Assembly: GCA_018268355.1 (NCBI GenBank)
Contig: JAFDWR010000001.1
Span: forward strand, 893,858 to 957,857
Source of the DNA: Armatimonadota bacterium
GTDB lineage: Bacteria; Armatimonadota; Fimbriimonadia; Fimbriimonadales; Fimbriimonadaceae
Direction: 5' to 3'
Length of the DNA stretch: 64,000 nucleotides
The position numbers and the translations under genes are program-made. The notes under the pieces are model-generated. The model was not told the origin of the DNA and did no database searches. It saw only the letters and a program-made list of their open reading frames with translations. Of the stretch, positions 47,801-55,829 are shown in pieces. How positions within the stretch are numbered: position 1 is the first letter of the stretch; each line of letters starts with the position of its first letter.

Positions 47801-47829
47801 AACGTAACACAATTGACGGTTTGCGTCAA
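47801..47829 (-). promoter_or_regulatory. Sigma70-like promoter of the sigma factor gene
   Basis: On the minus strand: TTGACG (47829-47824), a 17-base spacer and TACGTT (47806-47801). The -35 is one arm of a perfect inverted repeat TTGACG-GTTTG-CGTCAA (47813-47829), so a repressor could bind across it. The leader to the ATG is about 145 bases. Confidence 0.6.
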
Positions 47830-47936
47830 CTTTCAACACAAAAAAGCGAGATTTTGCCTTAGATGTCCGCACATTTCGGACCACAGGCACTCTTTAGACG
47901 CCGAAAGCCGGGCATATCGTTCCAGAATCAAGCAAT

Positions 47937-48977
47937 TCACTTCAGGCTTTTCAGATTCTGGATCGCCTTGGTGAGATGGGCGGCGAGGTCTCGGGTGCTT
48001 TCCTCGGTGTTTTCCCGCCCGAACGAGATTCGCACCGTCGAGCGCGCTTCGTGTTCGCTCAGCCCCATCGCAAGCAGAACCGGGCTCGGCGCAGTCGACT
48101 GACTGCTGCAAGCTGCGCCCGCGCTGATCGCGAAGCCGCGCAGGTCCATCTCTTCGACGAGGCTCTGGCCAGCGACGCCGTCGATGTTCAGGGCGAGTAT
48201 GTAAGGCGAGGCATCCCGGCCGCGCACGGGGCGAACTCCGGGTAGGTCAAGCTCGGTCATCAGCACGCTGAGCAACTGCTGGGCGTGATCGAAGTCGTGT
48301 TCGAGGCGGTGGAGGGCAAGCTCGGCGGCGACTCCGAATCCGACGATCCCGGCGACGTTTGCCGTGCCCGACCGCCTTCCCTCCTCTTGGCCACCGCCGA
48401 TGAACCAAGGCTCGGCGTGGCCGTCGCGGATGTACATCGCGCCAATCCCTTTCGGTCCGTACAACTTATGGGCGCTAAAGCTAGCGAAATCTAGTGCCTC
48501 AAGTGAAAGCGGAATCTTGCCGAGGGCCTGGGTGGCGTCGGTATGGAGGACAGCGGTGGTCGAGAGCGCCGAGGGGTCAGTCATGTCGCCCGTCTCGTTG
48601 GAGACAAGGATGCAGCTCAGCCGGTCGGCGGTGGGGGCGGACTGGGTGGGATCAAAGAAGGTGCCTCCTGCGCGGCGGACGCCCTCGCGCATCGAGGAGT
48701 GCTCCCAGGTCCCCGCGGCGAGGCTGCCCTCCATCGCGCAAAACCAGAGGTTGCTCTCGGTGGCCCCGCTCGTGAAGACGATCTGCTCTGGCGAGCAACC
48801 CACAAGCGCGGCCACCTTCGACCGTGCGGATTCGATCGCAACGTGGGCGGCGCGGCCCAGGGCGTGGATGGAATGCGGGTTGCCGATCTCCTCGGTCATC
48901 GACTCGGCGACGGCCCGGATGACCTCAGGGGCGGCGGGAGTCGTCGCGGCGTAGTCGAAGTAGTTTTCGCGCCTCAC
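47937..48977 (-). CDS. Cysteine desulfurase, NifS/IscS family (second of two)
   Basis: 346 residues: FDYAATTPAAPEV at the start, EHSS with the PLP-stacking His92, SNETGDM, HTDATQA, the Schiff-base Lys171 in FSAHKLYGPKG and the persulfide Cys290 in ISAGAACSS. GTG 48977 is the start, overlapping the RidA stop as GTGA. The longer frame upstream reads through the RidA gene out of frame. It is clearly diverged from the copy at 10178-11293. Possible partners for sulfur transfer (mnmA, sufE, iscU) are not next to it. Confidence 0.91.
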   Translation of the reverse strand: MRRENYFDYAATTPAAPEVIRAVAESMTEEIGNPHSIHALGRAAHVAIESARSKVAALVGCSPEQIVFTSGATESNLWFCAMEGSLAAGTWEHSSMREGVRRAGGTFFDPTQSAPTADRLSCILVSNETGDMTDPSALSTTAVLHTDATQALGKIPLSLEALDFASFSAHKLYGPKGIGAMYIRDGHAEPWFIGGGQEEGRRSGTANVAGIVGFGVAAELALHRLEHDFDHAQQLLSVLMTELDLPGVRPVRGRDASPYILALNIDGVAGQSLVEEMDLRGFAISAGAACSSQSTAPSPVLLAMGLSEHEARSTVRISFGRENTEESTRDLAAHLTKAIQNLKSLK

Positions 48978-49360
48978 GGGAGGACCGCGTCGGCCTCGAT
49001 TTCCACGAGCCAATTGGGGTCGAGGAGGTCGCAGACGACCATGGTCGAAGCGGGGCGGATGTCGCCAAAGATCTCGCCGTGGACCTTGCCGACTAGCTCC
49101 CAATCGCGGGAGTGGCGAAGGTAGGTTCGGGTTCGGACGACGTGCTCGGGCGAGCCGCCACACTGGGCGAGGGCATCGAGAATGATCTCCCAGCATCGCC
49201 GGGCTTGGCCTTCAGGGTCACCGATGGCGGCGAGCCCGCCATCGGGCGCGATGGGAGCGGTTCCTGCGATGAAGACCTGATTCCCTACGCGGACAGCCCG
49301 GCTGAAGCCGATGGTCGGCTCATACGGGCTGCCAGAAGAGACGTTTTGCCTGATGGCGAT
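48974..49360 (-). CDS. RidA (YjgF/YER057c/UK114) family protein with an apparent ATC start codon
   Basis: 128 residues, easily missed because no ATG, GTG or TTG is available at the N-terminus. The translation is clearly RidA-like: RQNVSSGSPYEP, SRAVRVGNQVFIAGTAPI, GDPEGQARRCWEIILDAL, VVRTRTYLRHSRDWE, HGEIFGDIRPASTMV and a final LVEIEADAVLP. RidA proteins hydrolyse reactive enamines and imines, protecting PLP enzymes. The frame fits if it starts at ATC (49360-49358), which overlaps the sucD stop as TAATC, with AGGAG four bases upstream. An ATG there (TAATG) would be the ordinary arrangement. Between sucD and the PLP desulfurase gene. Confidence 0.82.
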   Translation of the reverse strand: MAIRQNVSSGSPYEPTIGFSRAVRVGNQVFIAGTAPIAPDGGLAAIGDPEGQARRCWEIILDALAQCGGSPEHVVRTRTYLRHSRDWELVGKVHGEIFGDIRPASTMVVCDLLDPNWLVEIEADAVLP

Positions 49361-50247
49361 TAGACTCCTGCGCCGATCTTGCTCATCACCGATTGGATGA
49401 GGCCGGGAACGTCGCTGGTCTTGTCGGCCACGAGGGCACCATTGGCGAGCAGGGCATCGACCTTCGATTGGGCGGTGCCGAGGTTTCCGCTGACGATGGC
49501 GCCCGCGTGTCCCATTCGCTTGCCGGGAGGCGCGGTGCGACCGCTGATGAACGCGACGACGGGCTTGGTCATCTTGCTGATGTAAGCCGCCGCAGTCTCT
49601 TCGTCGGTGCCGCCGATTTCGCCGACCATGACGACCGCCTTGGTCGCGGGGTCGTTCTCGAACATCTCAAGGACTTCGATGAAGCGGGTGCCGGGGATGG
49701 GGTCACCGCCGATGCCAACGCAGGTGGTTTGGCCGAGGCCAGCGCGGGTGAGCTCCCAAACGATTTCGTAGGTCAAGGTTCCCGAGCGGCTGACCATGCC
49801 GATCGGTCCTTGGGAGAAGATGTGGCCGGGCATGATGCCCATCTTGCACTCGCCGGGGGTGATGATTCCCGCGCAGTTTCCGCCGAGGAGCCTCGTGGTT
49901 CCGTTTGCCTTGAGTCGGTTGGCAACGCGGAGCATGTCAAGGGTCGGAACGCCTTCGGTGATGAGGGTCACGAAGGGAATTCCGGCCGCTTCGCACTCAA
50001 GAACGGAGTCGGCGGCGTAGGGTGCGGGGACGAAAATGAGGGCTGCGTTCGCGCCCGTGGCGACGACGGCTTCCTTGACCGTGTTGAAGACCGGGACGCC
50101 GAGGTGATCGGTTCCGCCCTTGCCGGGAGTGACGCCCGCAACAACTTGGGTGCCGTACTCAATCATCTGGCCGGTGTGGAAGCTTCCCTCACGGCCCGTC
50201 ATGCCACAAACCACGACCTTCGTGGATTTATCGACGAGAATCGCCAT
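49360..50247 (-). CDS. sucD: Succinyl-CoA ligase alpha subunit
   Basis: Couples succinyl-CoA cleavage to NTP formation in the TCA cycle. 295 residues from ATG 50247: [19 protein letters not shown], CoA-site [27 protein letters not shown], and the phospho-His in [10 protein letters not shown]. The beta subunit gene sucC is not adjacent, which is unusual. A TAACCT box lies seven bases upstream, so the gene begins a sucD-ridA-csd unit. Confidence 0.95.
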   Translation of the reverse strand: MAILVDKSTKVVVCGMTGREGSFHTGQMIEYGTQVVAGVTPGKGGTDHLGVPVFNTVKEAVVATGANAALIFVPAPYAADSVLECEAAGIPFVTLITEGVPTLDMLRVANRLKANGTTRLLGGNCAGIITPGECKMGIMPGHIFSQGPIGMVSRSGTLTYEIVWELTRAGLGQTTCVGIGGDPIPGTRFIEVLEMFENDPATKAVVMVGEIGGTDEETAAAYISKMTKPVVAFISGRTAPPGKRMGHAGAIVSGNLGTAQSKVDALLANGALVADKTSDVPGLIQSVMSKIGAGV

Positions 50248-50254
50248 ACTATCG

Positions 50255-50260
50255 AGGTTA
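50255..50260 (-). promoter_or_regulatory. -10-like box of sucD
   Basis: TAACCT on the minus strand, seven bases before the sucD ATG; the same hexamer precedes gcvH. Confidence 0.4.
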
Positions 50261-50305
50261 CCCGTTACGTCCCTCAAGGGACTCAGTTTTCTGATTGGAA
50301 ATCGC

Positions 50306-52657
50306 ATGACCGTGAGCCTCCTAACCACCCTCCTTGCCCTTCAATCGCTTTCTCCCAGCCAGACCGTGGTGCCAAACGGCGCGGTGGTTTGGATCGATCC
50401 CACATCGTCGGCCAAGGCGACCACCTTGGTCTTGGTGGCGAGTGCGCGCGGAGCGGAGGATGAGCCTGGTCCCGGAGGTTTGCGCCACCTCTTGGAGCAC
50501 CTGGTGGCGCGGCGCGACCGCGATCTTGACCGGATGCTGGAAAGCGAAGGGGGCTTCCTGCGCGCATCGACCTCGCGCGATTCCATCCGCTTTGAGATCG
50601 ACGTTCCGAACGGCAAGGCCGACCTAGCGGTGAAGGCTCTGGGCACGCTTTTGACCCCGCCCAAGCTCGAACAGGCGCAGATTGATCGCGAGATTCTCAC
50701 GCTCGGCGAGGAGCTCGCCCTGCGGACGCCGATCCAGTCGACGATTGAGGCGGGTTGGCGTGACGTTTTTGGCGGCGACTGCCCGTCGGCGATGGGCGAG
50801 GTCGAGGCGATGAAGGCGGCAACCCCTGACTCCCTAAACTCGCTCTACCAGAAGCACTTTTCGGGTTCGAATTTGGCGGTGACCCTTGTGGGGCCGGTCG
50901 AGCCGACGATCCAGCGGCAGAAGTTGATCCTGCTGCTCAGCAAGGTTAACACCGTGGGCAAGCGACCGACCTTCCGCCCGCGCAAGCTGGCTCCTTCTGC
51001 GGCTTCGCCGACCACCGTTTCGGCGGAGATTCCTGGCCTCGGCGAATCGGCAGCATGGGCCGAGCTTGCTGTTGGGCTGGCCTGGTGCCAAGAGGTGAAG
51101 TCGTCGTACCTGAGCTACACCCCCTCACTGCGTCCGGGTGCGATGACGCTGGGGACGGAGACGGGAGACGAGGAGCCGATTCGCAAGTTCCGAAGGTTTG
51201 ATGAGGCCGACCTCGCCCGGCTTTGGGAAGTGGGGCCTGCTTTGGTGAACCGCTGGCTTGAGAACCGACTTGCCGACCCGAGGTCGCGGGCTCTGCTCAT
51301 GGCCGAGCTGAAGGCGCAGGACGCCTCAATGACCGAGGAGAAACTCCGTCAGGCCGCCCAAGGCGTCAACTGGGGCGAGTTTGTGAAGGCTTACCAACGC
51401 ATGGTGCCCAGTTCGCAGGCGCGGACCGGCCCGAGCCTCGCCCTCGCCCCGTCCGCAAAGGCGGGCCGGGGCTCCGCCCTCGGTCCGCGCGAACCTGCCA
51501 CCGACGCGGCCGACCAGACACCGGGCGTCGTCTCTTATGCCGACCCCGCCGCCAAGTTCTTCACCGCCCAGGCCGTCGTCCTCCTCCCCAACCTCGCCCC
51601 CGAAGAGCGCGAAGAACTCGCCTTTCTCGCGCGGCTCATGGAGCGCGAGACCGAGGACTACTCGCCGCGAACGCTCCGCCAACTGGGCGTTGAGGCAGGG
51701 TTGCCGGTGAAGGTCACGCTGGGCGGCGACCACCTACGCATCTCGTGCGTGTCCACCCCCGAGAACGCCGATCAGTGCGTGCGGGTGCTCGAATCGATGC
51801 TGCGGCGACCCCAGATGAGCCAGGCCACCGTTGAAGAGGCCTTCGCCGAGTCGCTGCCGAGCCAGGACGCCTGGGCGCAATCGCTCCTCGCATCGCGGAT
51901 CTACCGACCGATGCTCGAACGACGCTCGGCTTCCCTTCTGACCCGCGTCATCCGGCCCGAAACCACGACGGTGGCCTTCGGTGGGCGAGGCGACCTCGCT
52001 GCCGCGAGCGCAACTTACCGCCGACTCGTCGAGGAATGGAAGCCCGGACGCGCAGCCACCACGACCTACCTGCGCAAGACCCAGGTCGCGAAATTGAACC
52101 TGCCGGGAAGCCAAATCCTCATCGTCGATGGCCCCGCCGTCGTCACGCGGTCCGAGGATGCGCTCGCGAGCGAACTCGCCGCCTACGCCTTTGGCATCGG
52201 TAAGGAATCGAGCCTCTTCCGAATCTGCCGCGAGCAGGAGCGATGGTCGTACCGACAAGAGGCCAGCTTCCTGATGGATCGCGGGTGGCGCCTGCGACTC
52301 CTCATCGGGCGGTCCAAGCCCGACCTCGTCGAGCTGACACCGCTGATGCGCGATGCGCTCATTGTCGACGTGAAGGCGTGGGACGAAACCACCCTTAACC
52401 GCGCACTCGCGATGGCCGAATCCGCGATTGTGCGCGGCATTTTGCCGGAGGCAGTCTCGCTGAGCGGCGGACTGCCGATGACCGACCGACTCACGGACAG
52501 GACCTACCGAGCCGCCTATGATCGGGCGACGATTGGGCGGATCATGGAGCCCGAAAACAGACTCGCTGAGCTCAAAAAAGTGACTCTTGAATCGATGAAG
52601 GCCCAGGCTCTGAAGATGCTGTCGGAGGCGTCGATTCGGATTCAACGCTCGGAATGA
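50306..52657 (+). CDS. Secreted M16-family zinc peptidase, two-domain
   Basis: 783 residues from ATG 50306, with a short signal-like N-terminus. The first half carries the inverted zinc motif HLLEH (H61, E64, H65) and the downstream Glu in [12 protein letters not shown]. The second half (about 420-780) has the M16 fold pattern without a zinc motif, as is normal. The linker around residues 372-396 ([19 protein letters not shown]) is low-complexity and is encoded by a 72-base palindromic element in frame. The substrate is unknown; periplasmic peptide degradation is likely. Its last 86 bases overlap the convergent nuclease gene. Confidence 0.86.
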   Translation: MTVSLLTTLLALQSLSPSQTVVPNGAVVWIDPTSSAKATTLVLVASARGAEDEPGPGGLRHLLEHLVARRDRDLDRMLESEGGFLRASTSRDSIRFEIDVPNGKADLAVKALGTLLTPPKLEQAQIDREILTLGEELALRTPIQSTIEAGWRDVFGGDCPSAMGEVEAMKAATPDSLNSLYQKHFSGSNLAVTLVGPVEPTIQRQKLILLLSKVNTVGKRPTFRPRKLAPSAASPTTVSAEIPGLGESAAWAELAVGLAWCQEVKSSYLSYTPSLRPGAMTLGTETGDEEPIRKFRRFDEADLARLWEVGPALVNRWLENRLADPRSRALLMAELKAQDASMTEEKLRQAAQGVNWGEFVKAYQRMVPSSQARTGPSLALAPSAKAGRGSALGPREPATDAADQTPGVVSYADPAAKFFTAQAVVLLPNLAPEEREELAFLARLMERETEDYSPRTLRQLGVEAGLPVKVTLGGDHLRISCVSTPENADQCVRVLESMLRRPQMSQATVEEAFAESLPSQDAWAQSLLASRIYRPMLERRSASLLTRVIRPETTTVAFGGRGDLAAASATYRRLVEEWKPGRAATTTYLRKTQVAKLNLPGSQILIVDGPAVVTRSEDALASELAAYAFGIGKESSLFRICREQERWSYRQEASFLMDRGWRLRLLIGRSKPDLVELTPLMRDALIVDVKAWDETTLNRALAMAESAIVRGILPEAVSLSGGLPMTDRLTDRTYRAAYDRATIGRIMEPENRLAELKKVTLESMKAQALKMLSEASIRIQRSE
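51419..51490. repeat. Palindromic element copy B (72 bp), in frame inside the M16 gene
   Basis: Arms GCGCGGACCG (51419-51428) and CGGTCCGCGC (51481-51490) pair perfectly. Inside are the boxes GCCTCGCCCTCG and CTCCGCCC shared with 10087-10155, and an inner CCCCG...CGGGG hairpin. The length is a multiple of three and the reading frame is kept, adding 24 codons to the interdomain linker. Confidence 0.65.
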
Positions 52658-53426
52658 GCGAGGCATCGAAGTCGGGATCAGCGGAGCAGAGCTTGAGGAA
52701 GTCGCAGCCGTTGCAGATCTTCTTCGGGCTTGGTCGCAGCTCCCAATACGAATCGGTGTAAGAGAGGATCTCCTCGCCCAGCTTCTGAATGTCGGACTGG
52801 AGCTGGTCGATCTCGGCGTCGCTCAGTTCCGCCGATGCCTGGACGCCAGTTCGTAGCGCATAGATCGTGGCGAACGCCGGTCGATCGGGGTACTTGCGCC
52901 GGATGAGCAGCTGGTAGATCGACATCGCGATGTCGTTCTTCACGTCGCCTTCTTCGACCTTGCTTCGGCCCGACTTATAGTCGACGATCTCCAAGCGGCC
53001 ATCCTCGTGTTCATCGAGTCGGTCGATCCGTCCGATGAGGCGAAAAGCCTCAAGTTCAAGCGAGAATTGGCGCTCGGTGAAGAGGGTCTTGGCGGTCGTC
53101 TTTCGGCGAACCCACTCCTGTGCATGCTGTTCAAGGATCTCGTAGCCCTCACCAAAGGCCTCCGCCATTTCCTCCGCGCTTTGGTAGCCCGCGTCGATCC
53201 AGCTTTCCTCATACGCAGTGAGAAGCTCTTCGGTGGTGGTCACGCCGGTGTCGCTGCTGTCGTGGAACCGCTCCAGCGCGCGGTGGAGCGATGACCCAAA
53301 GGAAAAATAGCTCTTGGCCTTCATGAACGGACGCCCCCGCGAGTCCAGGTACTGATAGCGATACTTCGCTGGACAAGCAAGGAAGGTCGTGATCTTCGAC
53401 GGGCTGAGAGTCGGGCGGCGGGCCAT
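52572..53426 (-). CDS. PD-(D/E)XK nuclease of the RecB/AddB/Cas4 type with Fe-S cysteines
   Basis: 284 residues from ATG 53426. [21 protein letters not shown] has the first Cys. The nuclease core reads LIGRIDRL then LEIVDYKSG, giving the D...D-x-K set. [10 protein letters not shown] near the C-terminus gives three more cysteines (C-x2-C-x5-C), the pattern that binds a 4Fe-4S cluster in AddB and Cas4. No helicase or CRISPR gene is near, so it is a stand-alone family member, probably in DNA processing. A Ser/Pro-rich tail follows the last Cys. Confidence 0.87.
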   Translation of the reverse strand: MARRPTLSPSKITTFLACPAKYRYQYLDSRGRPFMKAKSYFSFGSSLHRALERFHDSSDTGVTTTEELLTAYEESWIDAGYQSAEEMAEAFGEGYEILEQHAQEWVRRKTTAKTLFTERQFSLELEAFRLIGRIDRLDEHEDGRLEIVDYKSGRSKVEEGDVKNDIAMSIYQLLIRRKYPDRPAFATIYALRTGVQASAELSDAEIDQLQSDIQKLGEEILSYTDSYWELRPSPKKICNGCDFLKLCSADPDFDASLIPSVESESTPPTASSEPGPSSIQESLF

Positions 53427-53470
53427 GGGTCGCTTCAAGAATAGCCGGAATAGGTGCAAAATGTCGGGTG

Positions 53471-54916
53471 ATGACTCGTCGCGAACTCCTCTCCCTGGGG
53501 GCCTCTGCCGCCGGTGCCTATGTGATGGCTCCCGCCATTCACCTTTTGGGCCCCGACCCCTATGATGTGGTGATCCTGAACGGGCGAGTCATGGACCCGG
53601 AAAGCAAGACGGATCGAGTGCTCAACGTCGGGATTCGCAATGGTCGCATCGCAACCCTGACGAAGCGGGAGATCAAGGGCCGAACCGTCATCGATGCCCT
53701 CGGTCAGGTCGTGGCTCCCGGGTTCATCGACCCGATTTCGCACGGTCAGGACCTTGAGAACGACTTCCTCCAGGCCCGTGACGGCGTCACCTCGAAGCTA
53801 CAGATGGAAGCGGGCGTGCCCGATGTCGCCGCCTGGTACGAGGCGAACGCCTACAAGCGGATGCTCAACTACGGCGCGGGAACCTCCCACGTCCAGGCCC
53901 GCATCCGCGCGCTCGGCGACGACGTGAAGGCGGAAACCAAGGAGGCGACCGACGCTCAGATCTACCAGATGGCCGAGTTCATCGACCGTGGCCTCAAGGC
54001 AGGCGGGCTTGGTGTTGGCTTCGGGCTCGAATACCAACCGGCGGCGGGACGCTGGGAAGTCCTCGAGATGTTCCGTGTCGCCGGCCGTTATCGCGTGAGC
54101 TGCCACGTTCACACGCGCTACGGCACCCTGCTTGAGGAGCAAAGCAACCTCACCGCGATCGAGGAGGTCTTCTCCGCCGCGATGGCCGCCGGGGCCGCGC
54201 TCCACGTCGTCCACGTGCCGTCGATGGCGCTCGGCAACACGCCGAAGGCGCTCAAGCTGATCGAATCGTTCCAGGCGCGCGGGTTCGATGTCACCTGCGA
54301 CGTTTATCCCTACACTGCGTTTGGCACCGGGATCGCCTCCGAGGTCTTTGCCGAGGGCTGGCAGGAGAAGTTCGGCATCACCTATAGCGACCTTGAGTGG
54401 GCGAAGACTCACGAGCGCCTCACCGAAGAGACCTTTGCCAAGTATCGCGAGGAAGGCGGCTTTGTCATCGCCCACGCGATCCCGGCGGAGGCGGTCCGTG
54501 CCGCGGTCGCGAGCAAGGCGACGATGATCGGCAGCGATGGCGGTATGAAGGACGGCGTCGGCCACCCACGGAGCACGGGCACCTTCGCGCGGGTCCTCGG
54601 CTACTACGTCCGCGAGCAAAAGGTGCTGTCGCTGATGGCCGCGCTCGAAAAGTGCTCGCTGCGGGCGGCTAAGCGGTTTGAAAAGGTGTGTCCGGACTTC
54701 AAGCGTAAGGGTCGAATCAAGATCGGCGCGGACGCCGACATCGTGACGTTTTCCGCCGAGAAGGTGATCGACAAGGCGACGTTTGACAAGCCCGCGATGC
54801 CTTCGGAAGGGATCTACAACGTGCTCGTGAATGGCCGAGCGGTGGTGCTGGAGGGCGAACTCCAGCAAGATGCCCGTCCGGGCAAGGGTTTGCGACGACC
54901 GGTCACAAAGTCCTGA
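53471..54916 (+). CDS. Tat-exported amidohydrolase, D-aminoacylase/N-acyl-D-glutamate deacylase-like
   Basis: 481 residues. The N-terminus TRRELLSLGASAAGA fits a Tat signal, so the folded enzyme is exported. The metal-dependent amidohydrolase pattern has VAPGFIDPISHGQD, DGVTSKLQMEAG, CHVHTRYG, LHVVHV and IGSDGGMKDG. In relatives the first block has HAH before GQD; here it is ISH, so the first metal His is replaced by Ile. Activity may be altered or lost. The family removes acyl groups from D-amino acids. Start ATG 53471; a GTG one codon earlier is possible. Confidence 0.84.
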   Translation: MTRRELLSLGASAAGAYVMAPAIHLLGPDPYDVVILNGRVMDPESKTDRVLNVGIRNGRIATLTKREIKGRTVIDALGQVVAPGFIDPISHGQDLENDFLQARDGVTSKLQMEAGVPDVAAWYEANAYKRMLNYGAGTSHVQARIRALGDDVKAETKEATDAQIYQMAEFIDRGLKAGGLGVGFGLEYQPAAGRWEVLEMFRVAGRYRVSCHVHTRYGTLLEEQSNLTAIEEVFSAAMAAGAALHVVHVPSMALGNTPKALKLIESFQARGFDVTCDVYPYTAFGTGIASEVFAEGWQEKFGITYSDLEWAKTHERLTEETFAKYREEGGFVIAHAIPAEAVRAAVASKATMIGSDGGMKDGVGHPRSTGTFARVLGYYVREQKVLSLMAALEKCSLRAAKRFEKVCPDFKRKGRIKIGADADIVTFSAEKVIDKATFDKPAMPSEGIYNVLVNGRAVVLEGELQQDARPGKGLRRPVTKS

Positions 54917-54926
54917 TTTTTGCCCC

Positions 54927-54932
54927 TATAAT
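54927..54932 (+). promoter_or_regulatory. -10 box of a leaderless membrane protein gene
   Basis: A perfect TATAAT, six bases before the ATG at 54939 (transcription start expected at the A of ATG). Confidence 0.6.
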
Positions 54933-54938
54933 GAGGGC

Positions 54939-55391
54939 ATGGCGGGATCGCGGTTGTTTGGCGGTGTGGCGTGTAGCTTCTGCGCGGGGTGCGTGATAGC
55001 CGCGTTGATTCCGAGCCTTGCCGCTCCCTTTGTCCCTGCAAACATCGGCCACCACTCCTTTCCGCTTCTTATTGGCCTAAAGGATGCGCCGGTCATCGGA
55101 TTCCTCACGATGGTCGCCCTTTCTGGACCGCTCGCCTCGGGAAACGTGCGCTCGGTGCGGATGATGTCCGCCATCTATGCCCTCATCCTGATCGGCACTA
55201 CCTACGGCTTTGCTCCCAAGAGCGGTCTTTCGAGGAACCTCGGCCTGGACACTGCCGACTTTGCGAGACTGATCGTGGTTGCGATGATCGCTCTACTTAC
55301 TCCGATCATTGCGTTCCTCTCGATGCGTCTCCTTGTTAAGTTGGAGCTTGTGGACGACACACGACCCCAGACTCCGGTGGAGCAACCATGA
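54939..55391 (+). CDS. Hypothetical four-helix membrane protein
   Basis: Not recognised. 150 residues with about four membrane helices (around 5-27, 46-66, 75-95 and 113-133) and a polar C-terminus. CSFCAGC in the first helix has three Cys. ATG 54939 is chosen because a perfect TATAAT is six bases before it; the longer frame overlaps the amidohydrolase gene. It overlaps the next membrane protein gene by ATGA, so the two are likely made together and may interact. Confidence 0.72.
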   Translation: MAGSRLFGGVACSFCAGCVIAALIPSLAAPFVPANIGHHSFPLLIGLKDAPVIGFLTMVALSGPLASGNVRSVRMMSAIYALILIGTTYGFAPKSGLSRNLGLDTADFARLIVVAMIALLTPIIAFLSMRLLVKLELVDDTRPQTPVEQP

Positions 55392-55795
55392 AGACGATCT
55401 ATGCGCTCGGCAGCCTATTTATCGGCAGCTTTCTCACCTACGTGGCGGTGGTCACGAGTATGCGCGGGGTGGGCCTCCTCGCCTCCGGGCCTATGGCGCA
55501 AGGCGATGTGATCGAGGCGATCGGCTGGGGTGCCTTCTGCGCGGTTATGGGTTCGATTCCGCTCGCCCGGATGGGTCTGAGGCGGTTTGCTAGGCTCGCG
55601 GCCTTTGCGGTTCCTGCCCTGCTCGCGCTGTACGTGGCTTGGGTCATTCCCCAAGCGATGGCCACTTCGACCGGGCTGCTTGTGCCGATGGCGCTTGCCA
55701 TGCTCTTCATGATGGGCATCTCGCTCGCCGTAAGCCTCGGTCTCTACCAACTCATGCAGAGCGCAACCCAGCGATTCGAACCCGCGACCCGCTAA
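55388..55795 (+). CDS. Hypothetical four-helix membrane protein
   Basis: Not recognised. 135 residues, about four membrane helices (around 5-25, 42-60, 70-88 and 95-120), with a Met-rich last helix. Coupled to the preceding membrane protein gene by a four-base overlap. The extreme 3' end (55771-55803) looks like the 3' half of a tRNA on the minus strand but does not fold as one. Confidence 0.7.
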   Translation: MKTIYALGSLFIGSFLTYVAVVTSMRGVGLLASGPMAQGDVIEAIGWGAFCAVMGSIPLARMGLRRFARLAAFAVPALLALYVAWVIPQAMATSTGLLVPMALAMLFMMGISLAVSLGLYQLMQSATQRFEPATR

Positions 55796-55814
55796 CCAGG
55801 GTGACCCAAGCCGG

Positions 55815-55820
55815 TAGACT
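55815..55820 (+). promoter_or_regulatory. -10-like box of leuS
   Basis: TAGACT nine bases before the leuS ATG. The same hexamer precedes hsp20 by seven bases (63374-63379). Confidence 0.4.
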
Positions 55821-55829
55821 CATCAGCAT

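Larger units (their letters stand above)
47650..47936. other. Intergenic region holding the sigma factor promoter and leader
   Basis: 287 bases, A/T-richer than the flanking genes. It holds the sigma-factor promoter (47801-47829), an inverted repeat GTACA-TGTT-TGTAC (47681-47694) in the leader, and GTCCG/CGGAC (47865-47881) nearer the upstream gene. The rest shows no gene or RNA that I can recognise. Confidence 0.6.

Noticed and set aside
47937-49196. Long N-terminal extension of the second cysteine desulfurase
   Set aside because: The extra residues are the ridA gene read in another frame; GTG 48977 matches the family start and overlaps the ridA stop.
55771-55803. Minus-strand sequence resembling the T-arm and 3' half of a tRNA (GGGTTCGAATC)
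   Set aside because: The T-stem does not pair, no acceptor, anticodon or D arm can be built, and it lies within the end of a coding sequence. Chance or a decayed remnant at best.
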